Source: Microbacterium sp. SORGH_AS_0862 (lineage in GTDB: Bacteria; Actinomycetota; Actinomycetes; Actinomycetales; Microbacteriaceae). Taken from it: 64,000 bases of DNA. The stretch is taken from NCBI RefSeq assembly GCF_030818795.1, contig NZ_JAUTAY010000001.1, positions 2,356,001 through 2,420,000 of the forward strand, given 5' to 3'. The stretch's first letter is position 1, and every line of letters begins with the position of its first letter. Below the pieces are notes generated by a model. It had not been told where the DNA came from. It saw only the letters and a program-made list of their open reading frames with translations, and searched no databases. Positions 16,859 through 25,522 of this stretch are shown here, in pieces. Both the position numbers and the translations under genes were made by a program.

Positions 16859-17890
16859 TCACACCGTCGCGTCGGCCGTGGCGCGATCAGAGCGCAGCGG
16901 ACCGGTGGAGCTGCGCACGATCAGACGCGGCTTGAGGCGCTGGATGACGGGAGCGAGGGTCGGGTCTTGGATCTGCCGCATGAGCAGTTCGACGGCCGCT
17001 TCGCCCTGTTCGCGCGGGACCTGGCGGAAGGTGGTCAGCGCGAACATCTCGGCGAACTCGTGGTCGTCGATGCCGACCACGCTCAGCGCCGCGGGAACGT
17101 GCAGGCCGAGGCGCCTCGCCGCGATGATGGCACCGATGGCGACCTCGTCACAGGCGGCGACGATCGCGGTGGGGCGTGTGCGCGCGTCGCTGAGCAATTC
17201 GACCGCGGCGTCGTAGCCGGCGGGCAGCGTCAGCTCCGATTCGGTGTGGGTGGCCTCTTCCGACAACCCCGCATCCGCCATCGACTGCATGTAGCCGTCG
17301 AGTCGCGACGACTCCACGTGCGGCCAGCGGGTGCGCGAGCCCGCACCGAGGAAGGCGATGCGGCGGTGTCCGAGCTCGATCAGGTGCTCGGTAGCGCGCC
17401 GGGCGGTCAGCGCATCGTCGAGGGTGACGACACTGGTGCGCTCGTGGTTGCCGACCACGCTCACGACGGGTTTGCCGAGGGCGAGCATGCTGTCCAGCTC
17501 GTCCTCCTCGGGCTCCAGCCCGACGGCGATCAGGCCGTCGAATCGCTTGCGCGTCAGGAAGCTCTCGAAGATGCGCTCGCGTGTGTCACTGCCCGGTTTG
17601 GCGTCGTAGAGCGTCAGATCCAGCCCTCTCTCGAGAAGCGCGGCCTGGATACCCTCCAGCACCTCGGCGAAGAACCACCGGTTGACGTAGGGCATGACCA
17701 CGCCGATGTTCTGGGTGCGCCCGGTCGACAGGCTCTGCGCGTTGGTCGACGGGACGTACCCCAGCATCTCGGCCGCACGAGTGACCCGGTCTCTCGTCTC
17801 CTGGGAGACGTAGCCCGAACCGCTGAGCGCGCGTGACGCCGTGGACTTGGAAACACCGGCCTGACGCGCGACGTCGGCGATTCCGCTCAT
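16859..17890 (-). CDS. LacI-family transcriptional regulator (CebR/CelR-like)
   Basis: The 343-residue repressor has an N-terminal LacI helix-turn-helix (SGIADVARQAGVSKSTASRA, residues 2-21) and a periplasmic-binding-protein-like effector domain (from about residue 60). ATG 17890 is preceded by GAGGAAGAGGG; a frame extension to 17935 lacks a ribosome-binding site and precedes the HTH by 15 non-conserved residues. It is divergent from a sugar ABC importer. The shared intergenic region has two copies of the palindrome GGGAGCGCTCCC, which match the published operator of the cellobiose repressor CebR (TGGGAGCGCTCCCA), and two GGAAYCGGTTCC palindromes. It most likely represses the importer and itself until an oligosaccharide binds. 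Confidence 0.9.
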   Translation of the reverse strand: MSGIADVARQAGVSKSTASRALSGSGYVSQETRDRVTRAAEMLGYVPSTNAQSLSTGRTQNIGVVMPYVNRWFFAEVLEGIQAALLERGLDLTLYDAKPGSDTRERIFESFLTRKRFDGLIAVGLEPEEDELDSMLALGKPVVSVVGNHERTSVVTLDDALTARRATEHLIELGHRRIAFLGAGSRTRWPHVESSRLDGYMQSMADAGLSEEATHTESELTLPAGYDAAVELLSDARTRPTAIVAACDEVAIGAIIAARRLGLHVPAALSVVGIDDHEFAEMFALTTFRQVPREQGEAAVELLMRQIQDPTLAPVIQRLKPRLIVRSSTGPLRSDRATADATV

Positions 17891-17916
17891 GGGAACACCC
17901 TCTTCCTCGACGGGTG

Positions 17917-17935
17917 ATGTGGGGACGCTCCACAT
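17917..17935. promoter_or_regulatory. Inverted repeat in the lacI leader
   Basis: ATGTGG and CCACAT arms are separated by seven bases (GGACGCT). The core resembles a degenerate GGGAGCGCTCC operator and lies between the lacI promoter region and its start, so it may serve autoregulation. Confidence 0.4.
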
Positions 17936-17959
17936 GGTAGGCGATTTCCCCGGCGATAG

Positions 17960-17971
17960 GGAACCGGTTCC
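17960..17971. promoter_or_regulatory. Operator palindrome GGAACCGGTTCC
   Basis: Perfect 12-bp palindrome 70 bases upstream of the lacI start, of LacI-operator form (CG centre). Its near-copy lies at 18101 at the importer promoter. Confidence 0.65.
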
Positions 17972-17989
17972 ACATAGCTAAAGAGCCGC

Positions 17990-18001
17990 GGGAGCGCTCC
18001 C
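17990..18001. promoter_or_regulatory. CebR-type operator GGGAGCGCTCCC, copy 1
   Basis: Perfect 12-bp palindrome; with the following A it matches 13 of 14 bases of the known CebR operator. Confidence 0.75.
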
Positions 18002-18022
18002 AAGGCCCCGTTGAGCCCTCGC

Positions 18023-18034
18023 GGGAGCGCTCCC
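18023..18034. promoter_or_regulatory. CebR-type operator GGGAGCGCTCCC, copy 2
   Basis: Identical to copy 1, with centres 33 bases apart (about three helical turns), so two dimers could bind on the same face of the DNA. Confidence 0.75.
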
Positions 18035-18066
18035 ATAGCAGGTTATCGAGTTGTGATGGTTCGCTG

Positions 18067-18112
18067 TTGTGTCAGATGCGGGATTGGATTACGGTGGCGT
18101 GGAATCGGTTCC
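18067..18112 (+). promoter_or_regulatory. Importer promoter and overlapping operator GGAATCGGTTCC
   Basis: TTGTGT (18067-18072), a 17-base spacer and TACGGT (18090-18095) form a plausible promoter. The near-palindrome GGAATCGGTTCC (18101-18112) covers the expected transcription start, a typical repressor position. Confidence 0.6.
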
Positions 18113-18170
18113 TGAGTGAAGCCGATACGCGGGGCAAGATGCTCCTGCGTGCTCAAAGAGGAGGAATCAC

Positions 18171-19502
18171 ATGACCAGGTCACAGCGACGTCGGGTGCTC
18201 GTCCCGATGGCTCTGTTGGGAGTCGCCGGCCTTGCGCTCGCAGGCTGTGCCGAGACCAGTTCGTCCCAGGGCGGCGGCTCGGTCGAGGGCGCGACGGTCC
18301 AGATCGCCGGCGGTATCACCGGTGGAGAGGCGGATGCGCTCAACAAGTCCTTCGAGCAGTTCACCGCCGACACCGGCATCAAGGTCGTCTACACGGGTGA
18401 CAAGAGCTTCGAGGGCAACATCGTGACGAAGGTGACGGGCGGCTCGGCCCCCGACATCGCGATCGTCCCGCAGCCGGGTCTGCTCAAGTCCCTCATCGAG
18501 ACCGGTGAGGTCAAGGAGGGCTCCGACGCCGTCTCCAAGAACGTCGACGAGTACTGGTCCGCAGACTGGAAGAACTACGGCAGCCTCGACGGCACCTTCT
18601 ACGCGGCGCCGATGCTCGGCAACGTCAAGGGCTACGTCTGGTACTCGCCCGCCAGCTTCAAGGAGTGGGGTGTCGAGGTTCCCAAGACGTGGGACGACCT
18701 GCTGACGCTCACCCAGACCATCCGTGACAAGACCGGCGCCGCTCCGTGGTGCGCGGGCTTCGCGTCCGACGCCGCATCCGGTTGGCCGGGCACGGACTGG
18801 ATCGAGGACCTCGTGCTGCGCCAGTCCGGTGCCGACGTCTACGACCAGTGGGTCGACAACGAGGTCAAGTTCACCGATCCGCAGATCAAGGAGGCCTTCG
18901 AGGCCGTCGGCACGATCTTGCTGAACCCGGACTACGTCAACGCGGGCTACGGCGACGTCAAGAGCATCAACTCCACCGCTTTCGGTGACGTCGCGGCTGC
19001 GGTCGCCGACGGTCGTTGCGCTCTGACGCACCAGGCGTCGTTCCTGTCGGCGAACTTCCTCGAGGCCAAGACCGCCTCGGGCGCCACGCCCACCGTCGCC
19101 CCCGACGGTGACGTCTACGCGTTCCTGCTGCCCGGCATCACCGCCGACGGCGAGCAGTACGTCGAGGCCGGTGGCGAGTTCGTGACCGCGTTCAGCGATG
19201 ACGAGGCCGTCCAGAAGGTCGTGGAGTACATGTCGACCCCGGAGTTCGCGGACGCTCGCGTCAAGCTCGGCGGCGTCATCTCCGCCAACAAGGGCGCCGA
19301 CCCGTCGCTCGCCTCCAGCGAGTTCCTGACCGACGCCATGAAGACGCTGCAGGACCCGTCCACGGTCGTCCGCTTCGACGCCTCCGACCTGATGCCGGCC
19401 ACGGTGGGTCAGGGCTCGTTCTGGAAGGGCATGGTCAACTGGATCGACGGCCGTCCGCTCGACCAGGTTCTCAGCGACATCCAGGCGGGATACGACAACT
19501 AA
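18171..19502 (+). CDS. Sugar ABC transporter substrate-binding lipoprotein (AglE-like)
   Basis: A 443-residue solute-binding protein of the extracellular family 1. The lipoprotein signal peptide ends in LAGC (lipobox Cys at residue 25), so it is tethered to the outer face of the membrane. A strong GAGGAGG ribosome site lies in front of ATG 18171. Conserved binding-protein features include GSAPDIAIVPQPG and the ASGWPGTDWIEDLVL segment, which resembles alpha-glucoside binders such as AglE. The two permease genes follow. The sugar is uncertain: binding-protein similarity points to alpha-glucosides, whereas the operators point to cellobiose-type control. Confidence 0.88.
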   Translation: MTRSQRRRVLVPMALLGVAGLALAGCAETSSSQGGGSVEGATVQIAGGITGGEADALNKSFEQFTADTGIKVVYTGDKSFEGNIVTKVTGGSAPDIAIVPQPGLLKSLIETGEVKEGSDAVSKNVDEYWSADWKNYGSLDGTFYAAPMLGNVKGYVWYSPASFKEWGVEVPKTWDDLLTLTQTIRDKTGAAPWCAGFASDAASGWPGTDWIEDLVLRQSGADVYDQWVDNEVKFTDPQIKEAFEAVGTILLNPDYVNAGYGDVKSINSTAFGDVAAAVADGRCALTHQASFLSANFLEAKTASGATPTVAPDGDVYAFLLPGITADGEQYVEAGGEFVTAFSDDEAVQKVVEYMSTPEFADARVKLGGVISANKGADPSLASSEFLTDAMKTLQDPSTVVRFDASDLMPATVGQGSFWKGMVNWIDGRPLDQVLSDIQAGYDN

Positions 19503-19522
19503 TCCCGTCGGCTCGCTCGCGA

Positions 19523-19562
19523 CCGCGGGGTCGTCCGGCTCTGATGCCGGGCGGCCCCGCGG
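19523..19562 (+). terminator. Hairpin between binding-protein and permease genes
   Basis: CCGCGGGG (19523-19530) pairs with CCCCGCGG (19555-19562), with an inner CCGG/CCGG. It sits 21 bases after the binding-protein stop and probably acts as a partial terminator or mRNA stabiliser that raises binding protein over permease. Confidence 0.6.
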
Positions 19563-19601
19563 CCCCGCCCGCGGGCAGCCGCCCGGAGGACAAGGACCCA
19601 G

Positions 19602-20936
19602 ATGTCCCAGACGAAAACGACGGAGCCGCTCGTCTTCCATGACGAGCTCCAGCCTCCGAAATCGCCCCGCGCGCGCAAGATCGCGACGATCATCGCCATC
19701 GCCGCCGCGGCTCTCGTCGTCATCGCCGCGCTTCTGCTGTGGCTGAGCCCACAGGTTGACGACGCGCCGCCGACTTCGCTCGGTTTCTCGCTCAACAGCT
19801 TCTTCATCTGGCTCGGTGGGCTGAACCCCATCGTTCAGATCCCCATCGTGCTGATCGTGTTCGGCGCCGTGGTCGGACTCGTGCTGCTGCTCATCGAGTT
19901 CGCGCCCCGACGCGGTCGCGGCTACATGTGGCTGCGCGTCGTCGCGTGCTTCGCGATTCCGCTGCTCGCCTTCATGCTGCTGCGCCCCTACCAGAACGCG
20001 CTCGTCTACGTCCTCGCCATCGCGCTGGGCGTGGGAGCCCTGCTCTTCTTCGCCGACTATCGATCCCGCGAAGGGGCGGGATACGTGTTCCAGCTGGTCG
20101 TCTTCCTGGCGCCGGCGATGCTTCTGCTCCTGCTGGGACTCATCTACCCGGCGATCTCGACCTTCTTCCAGTCGTTCTTCGACAAGTCGGGCGACAACTT
20201 CGTCGGTCTCGAGAACTACATCTGGACCTTCACGAACCCCGAGGGCTTCTGGTCGGTCATCAACACGATCATCTGGGCCCTGTTCGCCCCGACGCTGTCG
20301 ACGATCATCGGCCTCGCCTACGCCGCGTTCATCGACCGTGCGCGCGGAGAGAAGATCCTCAAGGTGCTCGTGTTCATGCCCGTCGCGATCTCGTTCGTCG
20401 GCGCCGGCATCATCTGGAAGTTCGTCTACGACTACCGCCAGGGCGAGCAGATCGGTCTGCTCAACGCGATCGTGACCATGTTCGGCGGACAGCCCGTCGG
20501 CTGGCTGGACGCGCAGCCGCTCGTCAACACCTTCGCGCTGCTGGCCGTGTTCGTCTGGACCCAGACCGGCTTCGCGATGGTCATCCTCTCCGCCGCCATC
20601 AAGGCCATCCCGACGGAGCAGCTGGAGGCCGCGCAGCTCGACGGTGCGTCGGCCTGGCAGCGGTTCACGAACGTGACCGTTCCCGGCATCCGTTCCTCGC
20701 TGATCGTCGTGCTCACGACCATCACGATCGCTTCGCTGAAGGTCTACGACATCGTCGCCGTCATGACCGGCGGCCGGTCGAACACCTCGGTGCTGGGCTT
20801 CGAGATGGTGAACCAGCAGCAGCGGTTCCAGAGCTACGGGCACTCCTCGGCGCTGGCCGTCGTGCTCTTCCTCTTCGTGCTGCCGCTGATCATCTACAAC
20901 GCGCGTCAGATGCGCAAGCAGAAGGAGATCCGATGA
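19602..20936 (+). CDS. Sugar ABC transporter permease with N-terminal membrane extension (AglF-like)
   Basis: At 444 residues it is about 140 longer than a standard MalF-like CUT1 permease. The first 145 residues add four hydrophobic helices (for example TIIAIAAAALVVIAALLLW and YVLAIALGVGALLFF). The usual six-helix core begins near GYVFQLVVFLAPA. The ATPase-contacting EAA loop is seen as EQLEAAQLDGASAWQRF. GGAGGACAAGGACCCAG precedes the ATG. Its stop overlaps the start of the next permease gene (ATGA), so the two are translationally coupled. No ATP-binding subunit is encoded nearby, which suggests a shared MsiK-type ATPase from elsewhere (inference). Confidence 0.9.
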   Translation: MSQTKTTEPLVFHDELQPPKSPRARKIATIIAIAAAALVVIAALLLWLSPQVDDAPPTSLGFSLNSFFIWLGGLNPIVQIPIVLIVFGAVVGLVLLLIEFAPRRGRGYMWLRVVACFAIPLLAFMLLRPYQNALVYVLAIALGVGALLFFADYRSREGAGYVFQLVVFLAPAMLLLLLGLIYPAISTFFQSFFDKSGDNFVGLENYIWTFTNPEGFWSVINTIIWALFAPTLSTIIGLAYAAFIDRARGEKILKVLVFMPVAISFVGAGIIWKFVYDYRQGEQIGLLNAIVTMFGGQPVGWLDAQPLVNTFALLAVFVWTQTGFAMVILSAAIKAIPTEQLEAAQLDGASAWQRFTNVTVPGIRSSLIVVLTTITIASLKVYDIVAVMTGGRSNTSVLGFEMVNQQQRFQSYGHSSALAVVLFLFVLPLIIYNARQMRKQKEIR

Positions 20937-21907
20937 GCGCCGCCGCCCCGACCACGCCGGCGTTCGACGCCAAGGCTGCGCGCAAGGTCGCGCGCGACAC
21001 GCGCCGCAACGAGAAGACGGCGCAGAAGCGGATGACGTCGAAGACGGCCACGCTGATCGCGATCATCATCGCGATCTTCTGGACCATCCCGACCTTCAGC
21101 CTCTTCGTCACCTCGTTCCGCCCCGGTGCCGACTCCCAGACGAGCGGATGGTGGACGGTCTTCGTCGATCCCGCGTTCACGCTCGACAACTACTTCGACG
21201 CGCTCACCTCTGGTGGTACCGCGTTGACGCTGGGGGAGTCGTTCCTCAACTCGCTCGCCATCGCCATCCCCGCGACCGCCATCCCGATCGCGCTGGCGTC
21301 GCTGGCGGCGTACGCGTTCGCCTGGATCGACTTCAAGGGCAAGAACGGCCTGTTCATCTTCGTCTTCGCGCTGCAGATCGTGCCGATCCAGATGGCCCTC
21401 GTGCCGCTGCTCAGCCTGTTCTCGCGCGGTCTCGAGATCAACGGTGTCGCGGTCTTCCCCGGGTTCGAGCTGCGCGGGGTGGAGCACAGCTTCGCGACGG
21501 TGTGGATCGCGCACGCGATCTTCGCCATGCCGCTGGCGATCTTCCTCCTGCACAACTTCATCTCGGAGATCCCGAGCGAGGTGATCGAGGCGGCACGCGT
21601 CGACGGCGCCGGTCACGGGCAGATCTTCTTCCGGATGATCCTGCCCCTGGCGATGCCGGCGATCGCGTCGTTCGCGATCTTCCAGTTCCTGTGGGTGTGG
21701 AACGACCTGCTGGTGGCCACGATCTTCGCGCCGAGCTCATCGCTGCCGTTGACGCAGACGTTGAACTCGCTGTCCGGGTCGTGGGGCGACCGCTGGTATC
21801 TCCAGTCGGCCGGTACGTTCATCTCGATCATCGTCCCGTTGATCGTGTTCTTCGCCCTGCAGCGGTTCTTCGTGCGCGGGCTGCTGGCCGGCGCGACGAA
21901 GGGCTGA
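20933..21907 (+). CDS. Carbohydrate ABC transporter permease (AglG-like)
   Basis: A 324-residue MalG-type permease with six membrane helices and the EAA loop SEVIEAARVDGAGHGQIFF. It has a longer cytoplasmic N-terminal tail (about 40 residues, Ala/Lys/Arg-rich) than typical. The start is the ATG at 20933 that overlaps the TGA of the preceding permease by four bases; longer starts in this frame would run inside that gene. It forms the heterodimeric channel with the 19602 product. A strong terminator follows. Confidence 0.92.
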   Translation: MSAAAPTTPAFDAKAARKVARDTRRNEKTAQKRMTSKTATLIAIIIAIFWTIPTFSLFVTSFRPGADSQTSGWWTVFVDPAFTLDNYFDALTSGGTALTLGESFLNSLAIAIPATAIPIALASLAAYAFAWIDFKGKNGLFIFVFALQIVPIQMALVPLLSLFSRGLEINGVAVFPGFELRGVEHSFATVWIAHAIFAMPLAIFLLHNFISEIPSEVIEAARVDGAGHGQIFFRMILPLAMPAIASFAIFQFLWVWNDLLVATIFAPSSSLPLTQTLNSLSGSWGDRWYLQSAGTFISIIVPLIVFFALQRFFVRGLLAGATKG

Positions 21908-21928
21908 CGCCCCGCGCGAGACGCAGAT

Positions 21929-21962
21929 CAGGGGGCCGCATCCGCGAGGATGCGGCCCCCTG
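21929..21962 (+). terminator. Terminator of the sugar importer operon
   Basis: Perfect 15-bp stem (CAGGGGGCCGCATCC and complement) with a GCGA tetraloop, 22 bases after the permease stop. Confidence 0.85.
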
Positions 21963-21996
21963 CTGCGTTCACGCGGCAGGCGGATAGGGTGAGCGC

Positions 21997-24462
21997 ATGC
22001 ACCAGGGGGCGGGCCCATCCGAGCAGGCACTGTCGATCGCCGACCCGGACACCGGGCTCGACGCGGAGGAGGCTGCACGACGTCTCGCCGCGGGTCTCGG
22101 CAACTCGGTCGATCCCGACACGTCGCGCAGCGTCTGGAACATCGTGCGCGCCAACGTTTTCACCCTTTTCAACGGCATCGTCGGGGCGTGCTTCCTCGTG
22201 CTGCTGCTGGTGGGGCGGTGGCAGGACGCCCTGTTCGGCCTCGCCGCCTTCGCCAATGCGATCATCGGCACGGTGCAGGAGTTCCGTGCCAAGCTCGCCC
22301 TCGATCGTCTCGCCCTGCTGAACGCGCCGCGGGCCCGCGTGCGACGAGCGGGTCGCGAGGTGGAGATCGCGCCGGCGGAGGTCGTGCTCGGCGACGTGAT
22401 GGTTCTGCGTGCGGGCGATCAGATCTCTGCGGATGCGGTGCTGGAGCGCTCCGTGGCGCTGCAGGTCGACGAGTCGATGCTGACCGGCGAATCGGATGCG
22501 GTGGACAAGCGCCCCGGCGACGAGGTGCTTTCGGGGTCGATCGTCGTGGGCGGCGAGGGCGATGCGCGGGTCGACAAGGTCGGGGCCGATTCGTACGCCA
22601 ATCGCTTCCAATCCGAGGCCAAGCGCTTCTCGATGGTGCGCAGCGAGCTCCGCACGAGCATCGACCGCGTGCTGAGGTGGGTGAGCTGGGGGATCGGACC
22701 GATCGGGCTGCTCGTGCTCAACGCGCAGGTCATGGTCGCGGGCGGCTGGACGGTGATCTTCTCCGAGGGGCGCTGGGAGCAGGCGGTCGTCAACACCATC
22801 GCCTCGCTCACGGCGATGATCCCGCTGGGTCTCGTGCTCATGACCTCCATCGCCTTCGCGGTGGGGGCGGCGAAGCTCGCCGCCAAGCAGGTGCTCGTGA
22901 ACGAGTTGCCGGCCGTGGAGGGTCTCGCCAGGGTCGACGTCATCTGTCTCGACAAGACCGGCACGCTGACCGAGGGGGAGATCACCTTCGACGCGGCGCA
23001 TCCGCTGCCGGATGCGGCAGGGGATTGGGAGAGCGCGCTCGCGTGGTACGGCGCGGCCCCCGATGCCAACGCGACGGCGCGGTGTCTGCGCGAGCCGTAT
23101 CCGAACGCGCCGGACACCCCGCCGACCGCGCGGATCGGGTTCTCGTCCGCCCGCAAGTGGAGCGCGGTCTCGCTGGCGGGGGCGACCTGGGTGCTCGGCG
23201 CTCCCGAGATGGTGTTCCCCGAGGAGGCGACCGATACCGCATCCGTCCTCGGCGGGCTCGTGACCGGACTCGCCTCGCGGGGACTGCGCACGCTGGTACT
23301 GGCGCAGGCGCCGGTCGAACTCGATGACCGAGACGTGGCGGAGGAACGGCTCCCGGCCCCGCTCCGCCCCGTCGCGGTCGTCACGTTCCGGGAGCGCGTG
23401 CGCGCGGATGCGGCGCAGACGCTCTCGTACTTCCACGCGCAGGGCGTCGGCGTGCGCATCATCTCCGGCGACAACCCTCGCACGGTCGCGGCCATCGCCC
23501 GCGAGGTGGGGCTCGACGTCGCCGAGGGATACGACGCGCGGACGCTCCCCGAGGATCAGGAGGCGCTGGCCGAGGTCCTCGAGACGCACACCGTGTTCGG
23601 GCGGGTCACCCCGGAGCAGAAGAAGGCGATGGTGCTCGCCCTGCAGAGCCGCGGACACACCGTCGCGATGACGGGTGACGGCGTCAACGACGCGCTCGCC
23701 ATCAAGAGTGCCGACATGGGCATCGCGATGAACTCGGGCGCCGCCGCGACGAAGGCTGTCGCACGCCTCGTGCTGCTGGACGGCAGGTTCTCGCACCTGC
23801 CGGACGTCGTTGCCGAGGGGCGTCAGGTCATCGCGAACATCGAGCGCGTCTCGATGCTGTTCCTCACCAAGACCGCCTACGCGACGGCGTTGGCCATCCT
23901 GTTCGGCACGCTCGTCCTGTCGTTCCCGTTCCTGCCGCGCCAGCTGTCCATCACCGACGGACTGACCATCGGCATCCCCGCGTTCTTCCTCGCGCTCATG
24001 CCGAACGCCCGGCGCTACATCCCGGGCTTCCTGCCGCGCTCACTCGCCTTCGCCCTGCCGTCGGGGCTCATCGTGGCGCTCACGCTCACCGGCTACGCGC
24101 TCGTCGCACGTTCGATCGGTGTCGGGGAGGACCAGCTGCGCACGGGCTCGACCATCATCCTCGCCGTCGTCGGCATCTGGATCCTGTCCATCCTGTCGCG
24201 CCCGCTCAACCGCTTCAAAGTGATCGTGATCGGGGTCATGTTCCTCGCGCTGATCACGCTGTTCACGGTGCCGTTGTCGATCGAGTTCTTCCAGCTCGTC
24301 GATCCCGGCCGCGAGGGCGCGTACGCCCTGACGCTCTTCGTGATCGGCGCCATCGGCGCGATCGAGATCGTGCGTGTGTTCCACGTGCGGTACGTTCGCG
24401 CCTCGCTCGCCCGCTCTCAGGGGGCGAAGGGGTCCGGCGCGGTGTCCCGAGAGCGGAAGTAG
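21997..24462 (+). CDS. HAD-family P-type cation-transporting ATPase (CtpE-like)
   Basis: An 821-residue membrane pump. All catalytic signatures are in place: TGES (163-166) in the actuator domain, DKTGTLTEGE with the phosphorylated Asp at residue 319, and the hinge GDGVND (560-565). It has no N-terminal heavy-metal-binding domain and no CPC metal site, and its overall layout resembles mycobacterial CtpE, a calcium-linked P-type ATPase; the ion is therefore likely Ca2+ but not proven. TAGGGT (21985-21990) lies six bases before ATG, which fits a leaderless message. Its 3' end overlaps the convergent membrane-protein gene by 46 bases. Confidence 0.9.
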   Translation: MHQGAGPSEQALSIADPDTGLDAEEAARRLAAGLGNSVDPDTSRSVWNIVRANVFTLFNGIVGACFLVLLLVGRWQDALFGLAAFANAIIGTVQEFRAKLALDRLALLNAPRARVRRAGREVEIAPAEVVLGDVMVLRAGDQISADAVLERSVALQVDESMLTGESDAVDKRPGDEVLSGSIVVGGEGDARVDKVGADSYANRFQSEAKRFSMVRSELRTSIDRVLRWVSWGIGPIGLLVLNAQVMVAGGWTVIFSEGRWEQAVVNTIASLTAMIPLGLVLMTSIAFAVGAAKLAAKQVLVNELPAVEGLARVDVICLDKTGTLTEGEITFDAAHPLPDAAGDWESALAWYGAAPDANATARCLREPYPNAPDTPPTARIGFSSARKWSAVSLAGATWVLGAPEMVFPEEATDTASVLGGLVTGLASRGLRTLVLAQAPVELDDRDVAEERLPAPLRPVAVVTFRERVRADAAQTLSYFHAQGVGVRIISGDNPRTVAAIAREVGLDVAEGYDARTLPEDQEALAEVLETHTVFGRVTPEQKKAMVLALQSRGHTVAMTGDGVNDALAIKSADMGIAMNSGAAATKAVARLVLLDGRFSHLPDVVAEGRQVIANIERVSMLFLTKTAYATALAILFGTLVLSFPFLPRQLSITDGLTIGIPAFFLALMPNARRYIPGFLPRSLAFALPSGLIVALTLTGYALVARSIGVGEDQLRTGSTIILAVVGIWILSILSRPLNRFKVIVIGVMFLALITLFTVPLSIEFFQLVDPGREGAYALTLFVIGAIGAIEIVRVFHVRYVRASLARSQGAKGSGAVSRERK

Positions 24463-24839
24463 CGCGAGCCCAGCGGCGTCCACAGGACGACGAGGAGGGC
24501 GATCTGCAGGGCGATCTGCACGAAGAGCAGGCCGTCCCAGGTATCGCTGGTGACGATGGTGATCACATGCAGCGTGAGCTGGATGCCGATGTAGACGGTC
24601 ACGAGCAGCCGGGAGAGCCGACTGCCTCGCGCGATGCCCGAGGCGACCGCGAGTGTCAGAAGTCCGAACAGGATGATGCCCGCGCCGATGAGCGAGACGG
24701 CCAGCACGTCGTCGGCGGCGACGTCGTAGCGGCTCAGCAGCACGAGGATGCCGAGCACGACGTTGTACGCCCCGGTGAGGGAGACCAGCACGACCGCGAG
24801 GGTCACCGCGACGGGGCGGCGGACGCGGTGCTGGTTCAC
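24417..24839 (-). CDS. Small four-helix membrane protein, function unknown
   Basis: A 140-residue protein with four predicted membrane helices (AVTLAVVLVSLTGAYNVVLG, VSLIGAGIILFGLLTLAVA, LLVTVYIGIQLTLHVITIV, VQIALQIALLVVLW) and a charged C-terminal tail. I do not recognise a defined family; similar small membrane proteins are common in Microbacteriaceae. It starts with GTG and TAGGGT lies six bases upstream on the minus strand (24846-24851), so it is probably leaderless. The last 46 coding bases overlap the end of the opposing P-type ATPase gene. Confidence 0.75.
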   Translation of the reverse strand: MNQHRVRRPVAVTLAVVLVSLTGAYNVVLGILVLLSRYDVAADDVLAVSLIGAGIILFGLLTLAVASGIARGSRLSRLLVTVYIGIQLTLHVITIVTSDTWDGLLFVQIALQIALLVVLWTPLGSRYFRSRDTAPDPFAP

Positions 24840-24864
24840 GCGACCACCCTAGCGGCCGCTTGGC

Positions 24865-25518
24865 TCAGCCGGCCGAGCAGCCCAGCCGCGCCTGCGAGGC
24901 GCGCATCGCGTCGATCTCCGCCGTCTGGTTCGTCTTCATCGTCTCCGCGACCTGGAGCACCCGGGGCATGCTGCCGCGCTCGAGCACGGCATCGGCCATC
25001 GGGATGGCGCCCTCGTGGTGACGGATCATGAGCGTCAGGAACTGGCAGTCCAGCGCCGTGCCGGTGGCGCCGCGGAGCTCGGCCAGCTCTGCATCGGTGG
25101 CCATCCCCATGGAGGCGCGTACCTCGGCCGGGTCGGCGTCGGCTGCGGTTCCGTGCGAGCCGTGACCGTCGGCGTCACCCATCCAGCTCATGAGTGTGCC
25201 CTGCTGCGGCACGCCCCACTCGGTGAGCCACTCGAACATCCAGCCGTTCTGCGACGCCTGACCCGTGGCGATGTCGTACGAGAGCGCCTTCACGATGTCA
25301 TCGTCCGTGCCGCGGTAGGCGATCATCGCCATCTCGACGGCCTGGTCGTGGTGCACCTGCATGTCGCGGGCGAAGCCGATGTCGGCGGCATTGGGCACGG
25401 CGGGCCCGTTGCTGAAGAGCGAGAAGCGCCCGATCGCGAAGCCGACCGCGATCACGGCGAGCACGACCAGCCCGATGGCGAGCCATCGGACCGGTCGGCG
25501 CTCCGTGCGTTCGGTCAT
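24865..25518 (-). CDS. DUF305 domain protein, membrane-anchored
   Basis: A 217-residue protein with a short cytoplasmic N-terminus, one membrane helix (IGLVVLAVIAVGFAIGRFSL) and an extracytoplasmic ferritin-like DUF305 domain. The two family histidine motifs are seen: ARDMQVHHDQAVEMA and MIRHHEGAIPMAD. DUF305 proteins are often linked to copper or other metal handling, but no biochemical role is firmly set. It begins four bases after the stop of the DUF3105 gene, so the two form an operon, a pairing seen in many actinobacteria. Confidence 0.9.
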   Translation of the reverse strand: MTERTERRPVRWLAIGLVVLAVIAVGFAIGRFSLFSNGPAVPNAADIGFARDMQVHHDQAVEMAMIAYRGTDDDIVKALSYDIATGQASQNGWMFEWLTEWGVPQQGTLMSWMGDADGHGSHGTAADADPAEVRASMGMATDAELAELRGATGTALDCQFLTLMIRHHEGAIPMADAVLERGSMPRVLQVAETMKTNQTAEIDAMRASQARLGCSAG

Positions 25519-25522
25519 CGGG

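Noticed and set aside
18180..20843. 887-codon minus-strand open frame opposite the sugar importer
   Set aside because: Low-complexity shadow frame; the plus strand encodes a lipoprotein and permease with clear signatures.
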